From assembly GCA_021202845.1 (NCBI GenBank), contig JAJQCF010000022.1:55097-119096 (forward strand): a DNA stretch of 64,000 nucleotides, read 5' to 3'. Below, piece after piece: positions 51,617 through 60,400 of the stretch (its first letter is position 1; each line of letters begins with the position of its first letter). This DNA comes from Oscillospiraceae bacterium (GTDB taxonomy: Bacteria > Bacillota > Clostridia > Oscillospirales > Oscillospiraceae). The notes below the pieces were generated by a model. The model saw only the letters and a list, made by a program, of their open reading frames with translations, ran no database searches and was not told where the DNA came from. Made by a program: the position numbers and the translations under genes.

Positions 51617-52099
51617 ATGGCTGAAATCGAAAAAGAAGTCGCCGAGCAGGAAGCTCCCGCCGAAGAAAAGCGCCCGCCCGAGGGACGTCCGCAGGGTGGT
51701 CCTCCGATGGGTGGTCGTCCGCCGATGGGTGGCCCGCAGGGCGGTCCCCCGATGGGAGGCCGCGGCCCGCAGGGTGGTCCCCCGATGGGCGGCCGTCCGC
51801 CGATGGGCGGTCCGCAGGGCGGTCCTCCGCCGATGATGGGCGGTCAGGGCATGATGCCGCAGATGCCGATGGGTATGTGCATGATGGTGCCGGTTGTGAT
51901 GTACATGCCGGTTATGATGATGCCCATGATGCCTATGATGCAGCAGCCCATGATGCAGCCTCCTATGGGCGGCCCGCAGGGAGGCCCTCCTATGGGTGGA
52001 CGCGGCCCGCAGGGCGGCCCGCCGATGGGCGGCAGAGGCCCGCAGGGAGGCCCCCCTATGGGCGGCAGGGGCAAGGGACGCAAGCCCGAGGAGGAATAA
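51617..52099 (+). CDS. Gly/Pro/Met-rich repeat protein
   Basis: 160 aa from the ATG at 51617 (SD AAAGGAG). After a 25-residue acidic/basic start, the rest is built of PQGGPPMGGR-type units (about ten), interrupted by a 50-residue hydrophobic, Met-rich stretch (MPQMPMGMCMMVPVVMYMPVMMMP). No signal peptide. The Met-rich stretch may cross or lie on the membrane, or bind soft metals. It lies 145 nt after the DUF2149 gene in the same transcription unit. No function is known; I do not recognise a family. Confidence 0.75.
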   Translation: MAEIEKEVAEQEAPAEEKRPPEGRPQGGPPMGGRPPMGGPQGGPPMGGRGPQGGPPMGGRPPMGGPQGGPPPMMGGQGMMPQMPMGMCMMVPVVMYMPVMMMPMMPMMQQPMMQPPMGGPQGGPPMGGRGPQGGPPMGGRGPQGGPPMGGRGKGRKPEEE

Positions 52100-52107
52100 A
52101 CCCCGCC

Positions 52108-52206
52108 ATGCTCGCGCCCGACGGCTTAGTCCACTGCTGGAGCTGTCACGCCGCGAGAAACAGCGACGAGTGTACCTACCCCTGCCCTAAAACATTGGGC
52201 TTATAA
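52108..52206 (+). CDS. Possible 32-residue Cys-rich peptide
   Basis: The frame MLAPDGLVHCWSCHAARNS then DECTYPCPKTLGL carries CxxC, a following His and a second CxxxC pair, like a tiny zinc ribbon. AGGAGG lies about 14 nt upstream, rather far. It sits 8 nt after the Gly/Pro/Met gene and before the operon terminator. It may be a real small protein or chance; the Cys/His spacing favours the first. Confidence 0.35.
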   Translation: MLAPDGLVHCWSCHAARNSDECTYPCPKTLGL

Positions 52207-52212
52207 GCGAAG

Positions 52213-52260
52213 AGAGGCGAGGTTGGGAGACCTTTATACTCCGATACCCCGCCTCTTTTT
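52213..52260 (+). terminator. Terminator of the ExbB-like operon
   Basis: AGAGGCG / CGCCTCT arms (52213-52219, 52250-52256) with partly paired GG/CC extension and a 30-nt loop, then TTTTT. Confidence 0.7.
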
Positions 52261-52372
52261 GTCACAGCCGCGATTTTCACAAAAAAATATTGTGATTATT
52301 TAAAAAACCATCGCATTTTGCTCCAAAATTCACTCTTGTGACACACAACCGTCCCGAATGTGTGCGTTTGCT

Positions 52373-52382
52373 GTGGTACAAT
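52373..52382 (+). promoter_or_regulatory. Extended -10 promoter of the first dockerin gene
   Basis: TGTGGTACAAT has the TG-N-TACAAT form; no good -35 lies 17 nt upstream. The same stretch, GTGCG-TTG-GTGGTACAAT, is conserved before the second dockerin gene (-10 at 54915). Confidence 0.6.
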
Positions 52383-52394
52383 AGAAATAGAAAT

Positions 52395-52629
52395 ACTGTC
52401 ATTTCCTATGGCAGTCATAATGTTTGTTTTCGAGCGAATTTTCCTAAGGGCGTGCGCGCCTATGGAGCTTTCGCCGCGCTGAGGCGCCGGGGCCGTGCCG
52501 GAAACGGAGCGACCTATTTGCCGAGTACCTATCATATACAAAGAAAACAAAGCGCCGCGCGGGAATTTGCGTCCCGTCGGCGAACCGTGCGTGAGTTGGT
52601 CTGCTTTGTTTTCAGGGCAGACTATTTTT
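52395..52629 (+). ncRNA. Structured leader, copy A of the repeated cis-regulatory RNA
   Basis: Hairpin ACTGTCAT / ATGGCAGT (52395-52415), then GTCATA-ATG-TTTGTTTTCGAGC, TTCCTAAGGGCG, GGCGCCGGGGCCG and GGAAACGG-CGACC. The opening hairpin has different bases from copies B and C but the same shape, which supports a real RNA. GAAAACAAAGC (52543-52553) can pair with GCTTTGTTTTC (52603-52613), which overlaps the terminator GTCTGC / GCAGAC (52599-52622, then TATTTTT). Ligand binding to the upstream core probably decides between the two. A further 100 nt follows to the gene. This leader fills the gene-free stretch 52261-52731. Confidence 0.72.
52599..52629 (+). terminator. Leader terminator of dockerin gene 1
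   Basis: GTCTGC / GCAGAC stem (6 bp, 12-nt loop) and TATTTTT. Its left arm and loop are the partner of the antiterminator sequence at 52543-52553. Confidence 0.65.
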
Positions 52630-52731
52630 GATGCGGATAGGCAGTAGGCTCTGAGCGTATCTTTCAGCCATGCCGCCGGGAGCGAGGCGGGCTGCTGAAG
52701 ATAAATACAAAACGATAGGGGTAAAAAGAAA

Positions 52732-54762
52732 ATGCAAAGAAAAGCAAAACGTATTTTGAGTATCGTGCTGTGCCTTGTATTGGCCTTCAGCATGATGAGC
52801 GTCGGGGCGCTGGCGACAACCTACACCGCGCCGACATCCGGCGTTGTTGCTAATGACAACATTTTGACAGGCAGCGGCTCTAACGCCGGCAGCACCGCCC
52901 TGTCCATTCTTGGAATCAACATGGCGGCCATCAACACATCAAACGCCCTGCTTGGCAGCGGCGGACAGGCATTGAGCGATGAATGGGGAACTGATTCGGA
53001 AAACCTCGGCATTTTCGGTTCCGATGTCAATGACAATCCCGATGCCTACATTTACAATTATTTTTATAACTACAACTCAACAAAGTCCGGAGGCACTACA
53101 TACTCTTTGGATGATTATTCCTCGTGGAACGCCTCGCCGTATACGCTGATTGGCAATATGAACACTTCCATCACGATTTCTGTCGGCGGCGTAACCAAGA
53201 CCTGCAGCACATGGTGCTTCTATGAGCCGGATATTCACATCCTGTTTCTCGGCGACCCGTCCGCCGATATTGAGGCGTATCAGGAAACCTACAATGCGGA
53301 TTATAACCCCGTTGTCGTTTCGCTCAACAGCCAGAGCGCGGCGCGCACCGATGGGCTGGGCAACGCCTACAATATGTTCGAGATGAGTACAAACCTGCGG
53401 GATATCGGCAAGCTGTCCGACGAGCTGGCAGAAAGTCTTGGAAAGACTACCCGCTATGCAGATTCCGCATGGGAAATCGGCAGCAACTATGACAAGCTCT
53501 GCCGCGGCTACTATTATTGGGCGCAGCTCATGTTCGAGGTCTATGATGGCAGCCTGACCGACGAAGAGATTGCCTCGCTGGAATCTTACGGTGTGGACAT
53601 TGATGCTCTGGGCGGCGGTTTGCAGAAACTGCGCGGCGTTCGTTCGTTCTCTTATGATGCGGATACCGATTCATGGACGATTCAGAACACCACGAACCGC
53701 TTTACACAGTTCGCCAGCGGCATTGTTGAGGATGTCTACGACATTCTGACTGCGGAGATTGCGGCGGGTACACGCGACAGCTACGTTATTTCCACCGATG
53801 AATTGTTGGAATATCTTAATCCGGAAGGCCGCGAACCCGGCGTGATTATCACGGGCACGACCGCCAAGATTGATTCCTCCGTGAGCGAAAAATTGGAGGA
53901 AGCCGGAATACGCACTGTTTCCAATTTGCCGAGTACCGTATACAACATCGGCGTACAGGCACGCGAGAACGCGCTGGGTCAGCCCTACTATCTGTCATAT
54001 TTCTACTATGACCAGCTTGCTGACATGACCGATGTGAATATGACATTGAATCCGATAAGCCTGATTTTCTACTGGGTTAAGAATTTCTATCATGTCAGCG
54101 ACAATGACGCTATGCAGACCGTTATCGTCAATATGATGGAGAGCGCTGACCTGCCCGCAGGACTGGTAGTTACCGACAGCGCCACGACGGACAGCTATGG
54201 CAGCGATGTGGAAGCGGCAATTGAGAATATGATTATTCTCGGTATGAAGTATTATCTTGCGGTTGAGGAGCCGCGTCTGGATGCAGCAGGTGAGGAAAAG
54301 ACTGTTGCTACTGACGAGGCGGGTGTGACCCAGTCCAGCGGAACGAACTGGGCATATTGGACCTCCCTGACAGAAGATGACCTTGCAATGGGCATCGGCT
54401 CCGGCGACATCTATCTGAACCCCGAAGGAAACGGCGTGGAGAATCGCCACCTGAATGCGCAGAACTACGCCAGCGACGGCACGGTTGAGACGTTCTACAC
54501 CGAGTACAGCAGCTACATAAAAGACGGCACCGTAACAGCAACGGATATGACCTACGGCGACATCAACGGCGACGGCAGCATAGACAGCGCCGACGTTGTC
54601 ATAGTTCTCCGCGCAGTTGCCGGAACCCTGACACTGACAAGCACTCAGGAAACCTATGCGGACGTTACCGGCGACGGCGCTGTCGGCGTGGCGGATGCAG
54701 TAATGATACTTCAGTATATCGTCGGCACAGTGACTTCGCTTACGCCGACTTCCGGCGGCTGA
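52732..54762 (+). CDS. Secreted substrate-binding-like protein with C-terminal dockerin (paralogue 1)
   Basis: 676 aa. Signal peptide KRILSIVLCLVLAFSMMSVGALA. The main body (about 30-600) carries RTDGLGNAYNMFEMSTNLRDIGKL, ARENALGQPYYLSYFYYDQL and NPISLIFYWVKNFYHV, which to me resemble metal or tetrapyrrole ABC substrate-binding proteins rather than any glycosidase; confidence in that is low. Residues about 608-665 are a type I dockerin: two EF-hand-like repeats, GDINGDGSIDSADVVIVLRA and ADVTGDGAVGVADAVMILQY, joined by a 14-residue linker. It should bind a cohesin of the scaffold protein at 57439. Controlled by leader copy A; ended at 54801. Confidence 0.85.
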   Translation: MQRKAKRILSIVLCLVLAFSMMSVGALATTYTAPTSGVVANDNILTGSGSNAGSTALSILGINMAAINTSNALLGSGGQALSDEWGTDSENLGIFGSDVNDNPDAYIYNYFYNYNSTKSGGTTYSLDDYSSWNASPYTLIGNMNTSITISVGGVTKTCSTWCFYEPDIHILFLGDPSADIEAYQETYNADYNPVVVSLNSQSAARTDGLGNAYNMFEMSTNLRDIGKLSDELAESLGKTTRYADSAWEIGSNYDKLCRGYYYWAQLMFEVYDGSLTDEEIASLESYGVDIDALGGGLQKLRGVRSFSYDADTDSWTIQNTTNRFTQFASGIVEDVYDILTAEIAAGTRDSYVISTDELLEYLNPEGREPGVIITGTTAKIDSSVSEKLEEAGIRTVSNLPSTVYNIGVQARENALGQPYYLSYFYYDQLADMTDVNMTLNPISLIFYWVKNFYHVSDNDAMQTVIVNMMESADLPAGLVVTDSATTDSYGSDVEAAIENMIILGMKYYLAVEEPRLDAAGEEKTVATDEAGVTQSSGTNWAYWTSLTEDDLAMGIGSGDIYLNPEGNGVENRHLNAQNYASDGTVETFYTEYSSYIKDGTVTATDMTYGDINGDGSIDSADVVIVLRAVAGTLTLTSTQETYADVTGDGAVGVADAVMILQYIVGTVTSLTPTSGG

Positions 54763-54800
54763 AGCGGCGCCGTAGTCTGCTGACCCCCGCTTGATTTGCC

Positions 54801-54857
54801 AAAAACTGCGGGAACGCAAAAATAATTTCAGGTATTTTTAAAATTCCCGCAGTTTTT
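54801..54857 (+). terminator. Terminator after the first dockerin gene
   Basis: 14-bp stem AAAAACTGCGGGAA / TTCCCGCAGTTTTT around a 29-nt loop, with the T-run inside the right arm. Confidence 0.65.
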
Positions 54858-54910
54858 GCGCCAAAATTCACGTTAGCGTCACTCAATTATCACAAATACG
54901 TGCGCTTGAC

Positions 54911-54920
54911 GTGGTACAAT
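54911..54920 (+). promoter_or_regulatory. Extended -10 promoter of the second dockerin gene
   Basis: GTGGTACAAT matches the promoter at 52373; the upstream GTGCGCTTGAC is also conserved. No consensus -35 at 17 nt. Confidence 0.6.
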
Positions 54921-54929
54921 AACAAAAAA

Positions 54930-55163
54930 CACCGCGAAGCATATTGCGGTCATAGTGATTGTTTTCGAGCGAATTTTCCTAAGGGCGTTTGCCTATGGAA
55001 CTTTCGCCGCGCGTATGCGCCGGGGCCGTGCCGGAAACGGGGCGACCTATTTGCCGAATACCTATCATATACAAAGAAAACAAAGCGCCGCGCGGGCTGT
55101 TTTTGCCCGCAGGCGATACCGCGCGGGGGTTGGTCTGCTTTGTTTTCAAGGCAGACCATTTTT
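54930..55163 (+). ncRNA. Structured leader, copy B of the repeated cis-regulatory RNA
   Basis: Hairpin ACCGC / GCGGT then GTCATA-GTGA-TTGTTTTCGAGC, TTCCTAAGGGCG, GCGCCGGGGCCG and GGAAACGG-CGACC, close to copy A. GAAAACAAAGC (55076-55086) can pair with GCTTTGTTTTC (55137-55147). The alternative terminator is GGTCTGC / GCAGACC (55132-55157) with ATTTTT. About 100 nt follow to the gene. Together with the terminator and promoter it accounts for the gene-free stretch 54763-55266. Confidence 0.72.
55132..55163 (+). terminator. Leader terminator of dockerin gene 2
   Basis: GGTCTGCTT / AAGGCAGACC-type stem and ATTTTT, overlapping the antiterminator partner. Confidence 0.7.
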
Positions 55164-55266
55164 AATGCAGATAGGCAGTAGGCTCCAAGCGTATCTTTCA
55201 GCCGCGCCGCCGAGTGCGCGCGAGGGCTGCGAAAGATAAATAAAAAACGATAGGAGCAAAGCAAAA

Positions 55267-57405
55267 ATGCAAAGAAAAGCAAAACGTATTTTGAGCCTCG
55301 TGCTGTGCCTTATACTGGTTTTCAGCATGATGAGCGTCGGAGCGCTGGCGACAAGCTACACCGCGCCGACCTCCGGCGTTGTTGCTAACGACAACATCCT
55401 CACCGGCACAGGCAACCGCGCCGGTACCACCACACTGTCCATTCTGGGCATCAACGTCACTGCACTCGGCGATACCAACGGTATCTACGACGGCGGCGGC
55501 GCGGAGAGCTCCGACGAGTACGGCACCGACTCACCGAACCTCGGTACCTTCGGCTCGGACAACAACGACAACCCCGACCCCTACCTCTACAACTGGTTCT
55601 ACAACTACAACACCACCAAGTCCGGCGGCAGCACCTACTCCGTGGACGCCAACTCCTCTTGGAGCGCTACGCCCTACACTCTGGTCGGACAGCCGAGCAG
55701 CACAATCACCATTTCCGTCGGCGGCGTGACAAAGACCACCAACTGCTACTGCTTCTATGAGCCTGACATCCACGTCGTTTTCGGCGGCGGTGCTTCCGGC
55801 TCTCCCGCCAGCGCGGTGGCCGAGTATCAGGCAGCCTACAACGCAGACTACGACCCCGTTATAATCAACACTGTCACCACCAGCTCCGAGCGCACCGACG
55901 GCCTGGGCAACGCTTATAACATGTTCGAGATGAGCGCCAACATGACCGACGTCGGTCTTGCCGCTGACGAGCTGGCTGCGGAGCTGGGCAAGACCACCCG
56001 CTACGCCGAGTCCGCCGCCGAGATAGGCAGCAACTACGACAAGTGGAGCCGCGGCTTCTACTACTGGGCGCAGCTCATGTTCGAGGTCTATGACGGAACG
56101 CTGAGCGACGATGAGGTTGCCGCTCTCGAAGCCTACGGCGTAGACATAGACGCTCTGGGCGGCGGACTGGAAAAGGTTCGCGGCGTGCGCTCCTTTGCCT
56201 ATGATTCCGACACCGACACATGGACAATTTACGACCAGACCTCTCGTCAGACCCAGTACGCCAGCGGCATTATCGAAGATGTTTACGAGGTGCTGGCTGC
56301 CGAGTACGCGGAGCAGGGCGAAAGCGCTGCGCACCAGCCGTTTGAGTATTCCAGCGGCAGAACCACCGCAACCGCATACAGCCTGACTACCGCAGAGCTT
56401 ATCGAGTACCTCAACCCCGAAGGACAGGAGCATGGCGGCTTCCTGCTGGATACCTCCAACTCCACGAACCTTGCCGCCTCCGACACCAGCGAAGGCGCTA
56501 CCATGACCGTCAGAGAGCAGCTTGAGGCAGAGGGCATCAAGGTCTTCTCCAACCTGCCGACCACCGTTTACGGCATCACCATGCAGGCGCGCGAGAACGC
56601 CCTTGGCCAGCCCTACTACCTCGCGTACATCTACTATGACCAGCTCGCCGCCATGACGAACGTGGACATGACCCTCAACCCCATAAGCCTTGTCTTCTAC
56701 TGGATGAGCAACTTCTACCACGTCAACGACACCGACGCCATGCAGACCGTCATCGTCAATATGCTCGAGAACGCCGACCTGCCCAGCGGACTGGTCGTCA
56801 CCGACAGCGCCACCACCGACAGCTACGGCTCCGGCGTTGCGGAAGACATTGAAAACATGATTATCCTCGGCATGAAGTATTATCTCGCAGTCGAAGAGCC
56901 GCGCCTTATAGCCGACGGCGAAGAGATGAGCGTTTCCAGAGACTCCACCGGCGCCACCAACTCCAGCGGCACGAACTGGGCTTTCTGGTTCTCCCTCCGC
57001 GGCGGCGACTATGAAGGCTATGACGGAGAGTACGACGATGTTCTCAGCATGGGCATCGGCTCCGACGATATTTACCTCAACCCCGAAGGCAACGGCGTTG
57101 CCAACCGCTACCTGAACGCGCAGAACTACGCCAGCGACGGCACGGTTGATACGTTCTACACCGAGTACAGCAGCTACATTCAGGAAGGCACCATTGTCAG
57201 CGGCATGACCTACGGCGACATCAACGGCGACGGCAGCATAGACAGCGCCGATGTTGTCATAGTTCTCCGCGCAGTTGCAGGAACCCTGACGCTGACCAGC
57301 ACTCAGGAAACCTATGCTGACGTTACCGGCGACGGTGCTGTCGGTGTTGCAGACGCAGTAATGATACTACAATATATTGTCGGTATAGTGACCTCGCTGA
57401 CCTGA
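55267..57405 (+). CDS. Secreted substrate-binding-like protein with C-terminal dockerin (paralogue 2)
   Basis: 712 aa, a clear paralogue of the protein at 52732 throughout, with an almost identical signal peptide (KRILSLVLCLILVFSMMSVG) and dockerin (about 649-705). Differences include an insertion near 345-420 (after LAAEYAEQGES, with a Ser/Thr-rich stretch) and one near 580-600 (RGGDYEGYDGEYDD). Body motifs TDGLGNAYNMFEMSANMTDVG and ENALGQPYYLAYIYYDQL are shared. The scaffold gene starts 33 nt downstream with no terminator, so dockerin protein and scaffold are probably made from one mRNA under leader copy B. Confidence 0.87.
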   Translation: MQRKAKRILSLVLCLILVFSMMSVGALATSYTAPTSGVVANDNILTGTGNRAGTTTLSILGINVTALGDTNGIYDGGGAESSDEYGTDSPNLGTFGSDNNDNPDPYLYNWFYNYNTTKSGGSTYSVDANSSWSATPYTLVGQPSSTITISVGGVTKTTNCYCFYEPDIHVVFGGGASGSPASAVAEYQAAYNADYDPVIINTVTTSSERTDGLGNAYNMFEMSANMTDVGLAADELAAELGKTTRYAESAAEIGSNYDKWSRGFYYWAQLMFEVYDGTLSDDEVAALEAYGVDIDALGGGLEKVRGVRSFAYDSDTDTWTIYDQTSRQTQYASGIIEDVYEVLAAEYAEQGESAAHQPFEYSSGRTTATAYSLTTAELIEYLNPEGQEHGGFLLDTSNSTNLAASDTSEGATMTVREQLEAEGIKVFSNLPTTVYGITMQARENALGQPYYLAYIYYDQLAAMTNVDMTLNPISLVFYWMSNFYHVNDTDAMQTVIVNMLENADLPSGLVVTDSATTDSYGSGVAEDIENMIILGMKYYLAVEEPRLIADGEEMSVSRDSTGATNSSGTNWAFWFSLRGGDYEGYDGEYDDVLSMGIGSDDIYLNPEGNGVANRYLNAQNYASDGTVDTFYTEYSSYIQEGTIVSGMTYGDINGDGSIDSADVVIVLRAVAGTLTLTSTQETYADVTGDGAVGVADAVMILQYIVGIVTSLT

Positions 57406-57438
57406 ACGATATAAATCTACAGAAAAAGGTGGGCTTAA

Positions 57439-60400
57439 ATGACACACATATTTAGAAGGAGTACTGCTCTCATAGCAATGCTGGCGCTGCTCCTGTCGCT
57501 GTTCGGCGCGGCGGCGTATGCCGACAGTGCAATCACCTTTACGGTAACGCAGGTGACCGAGTCGGTTGATTTAACAGATGGCGACGCAGAGATGGTGCTT
57601 GCTATTGGAATTGAAAACAACACAGGCTTTGCCGGATTTGACCTGACGCTGGAGCTTCCCAGCGGCTGGGAAGTTGCGAGCTTTGCCACAAGCTACAATG
57701 ACGGCAGCAGCACGAGCAGAAGCATACTCACAGGACATAGCTTCACTTCTCTGAGCAACGGGAACTCTTTTTCCGGCGCTTCTTCCGCCAACCTTACAAC
57801 ATCAAGCGGTACTATTGCATGGGTAACCGTAACCGTTCCCTCGGGAACAGCGGCTGGAGACTATGAAGTGAGCCTGACAGTTGACTCTCTTAGCTACGTA
57901 AGCGGCAGCGCCGGTACCAGTGACGATATTGTGAAAATGGATACCTCCAGTATCGATGTTAACGGCTGCACCGTAACTGTTGCCAACACCGGCAGCTCAA
58001 GCAGCGGCGACAGCGGCAGCAGCGGTGATGATGACGAAGGCGGCAGCAGCGGCACTACAGTTGCCGGCGGCACAATAGTTGTCGGAGACGCCTCCATAGA
58101 TGTCAGCGAGACAGACAGCGTTATCGTTCCGCTGAACATCACCGAAAACGGCGGCTTTGCCGGACTGACGCTGACCGTCAGCGTGCCGGACGGCTTTGAA
58201 GTGACCGCCGCTGAGTACATCAACGGCGACGACTATGCCGTTACCGCCGATATGACCGGCGAGCTGAACGCCAACGGCGAGAACGGCGCGGTGCTGGTAT
58301 TTGCAAGCTCCGCAAACGTCACCGACACCGGAGTTATCGCGTGGCTGACCTACACCGCGACAAGCTCGGCAGCAAACGGCGAGTTTGAGATAAGCGTCAC
58401 GGTGGACGAGGCCTACGACGCAAGCGACCTTCATACAAACCTCGCATCCTACTACACGACCGAATCCGGTGCGCTCACCGTCTCCGGCGTGTCCGAGGCG
58501 GAACCTGAGCCTGAGCCAGACCCCACAAGCGGTACTGTAAGCGTCGGCTCTGTGAGCGCAAGCGTTGCTGACAGCGATACGGTACTTGTTCCCATTAGCA
58601 TTGCCGACAACGAGGGCTTTGCGGGCATGACGCTGACCGTCAGCGTACCCGAGGGCTGGACGACCAGCAACGTGTATTTCGCGAGCGGCGAGGACTATGC
58701 GGTAACAGCCGACATGACCTCATCTTTCAAAGTCAACGCCAAGACAAACGCGGACGTAACAGTCACGTTTGCCTCCGCCGAGAACATGACCGACAACGGC
58801 GTGCTCTGCTGGATTGAGTATGTTGTTCCCTCCAATGCATCCTCCGGCACCAGTGTCGTATCCGTTACCGTAACCGAAGCCTACACCGCCGAGGCGCTCA
58901 CAAGCAACTGGGCGGAGAACTTCACTACCGTAAGCGGCACGATAACCCTGACAGCTCCCACTATCACTGTAGGCAGCAGCACCGTGAACCTTGCAGACAA
59001 CGAAGATGTTGTGCTTGTGCCGGTGAGCATTGAAAACAACGTTGGCTTTGCGGGCATGACTCTGACCGTCACTGTGCCTGAGGGCTGGAAAACCAGCAAT
59101 GTCTACTTTGTCAACGGCAGTGATTACGCTATAACGGCGGATATGACAAGCGCGTTTTCAATCAACGCCAAAACAAATGCGGACGTAACCGTGACCTTCG
59201 CGTCCAGTGAGAACGTGACCGAGGACGGTGTGCTTTGCTGGATAGAGTATGTTGTTCCCGCTGCTGTCGGCGAGTATGAAGTGACGGCTACCGTGTCCGA
59301 GCTTTATACAGCGGACGCTTTGACGAACAACCTTGCGGGCTCCTGCGAGAGCGTTGCGGGAACTCTGACAGTTGTTCAGCCTGTTGTCTCCGCAGGTTCT
59401 GTTGCCGCGGACAACAACGTCGGCACTTGTGTGCTTGTTCCCATCAGCATTGCCGGCAACGCGGGCTTTGCGGGCATGACGCTTACCGTCAGCGTTCCGG
59501 ATGACTGGACGACCACAAACGTCTACTTTGTCAATGGCGACGACTACGCAATAACCGCCGACATGACAAGCTCGTTCAAAATCGACGCTAAGTCCAACGG
59601 CGACGTGACCGTAACATTTGCTTCTGCCGAAAACGTAGCCGGCGACGGTGTGCTTTGTTGGGTAGAGTACACTTGGACCGGCAGCGTTGACGAGGGCGAG
59701 TACGCTGTCAGCGTCACCGTGGACGAGGCTTATGCCGCGGATGATTTGACAACGAACCTCGCTTCCTACTACACCGCTGAGGGCGGCACTATCACCGTCA
59801 GCAGCTACGGCTACAGCATTTCCGTAGATGCCGACAGCGTGACCGCGGGCGACACTGTTACTGTGACCCTGACCGTTACCGGCGACAACACCGAGGACGC
59901 TGTGTTCTATGTCACCTACAGCTCTGACCTGTTCATGTTTGAGTCCGCCGAGGGCGCGGCTGCTGCCGACGGCGACGGCGCTGTGGCGCTGACCCTGACC
60001 GAAGCGGGAACCGTTACGCTGACCTTCACCGTCAACGACTGCGAAGAGTCTGCCACCGGTGAGTTCAGCACCTACTATATCTACTCCGGCGCGACGGAGA
60101 GCTCTGCCGCACTGAGCGTCAGTGTCAGCTATGTCAAGTACTACACCGTGACGCTCCAGACCTCAAGCGGCAGCGAGATTGCCAGCTGCTCCGTCAGCGC
60201 GGGCAGCACGGTAGGCTCCGTACTGACAGAGGACGACCTCAGCGCCGGCGACAGCGCGGGCTGGATAATCAGCGGCGGCGACGGCACAAAGTACACCTCC
60301 GAGGAGGTCCTTGCCATGACCGTTACCGACGACATAACATTCCGCGTCTATAAGAAGTCCAGCTCCGGCGGCAGTTCCTCTGGCGGAAGCTCCTCCGGCA

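Noticed and set aside
51690..52080. CRISPR-like or tandem DNA repeat
   Set aside because: The repetition is in codon register and encodes PQGGPPMGG units; there are no unique spacers of constant length and no cas genes.
50241..55163. Assignment of the repeated leader to cobalamin or c-di-GMP riboswitches
   Set aside because: The B12 box and GCCACTG core are missing, and the GGCAAACC and CGCAAAGCC motifs of c-di-GMP-I are not present. It was kept as an unassigned element.
52732..57405. Dockerin proteins as cellulosomal glycoside hydrolases
   Set aside because: No catalytic acid/base signatures or carbohydrate-binding modules were recognisable, and no hydrolase genes are nearby. Similarity to substrate-binding proteins is tentative but better.
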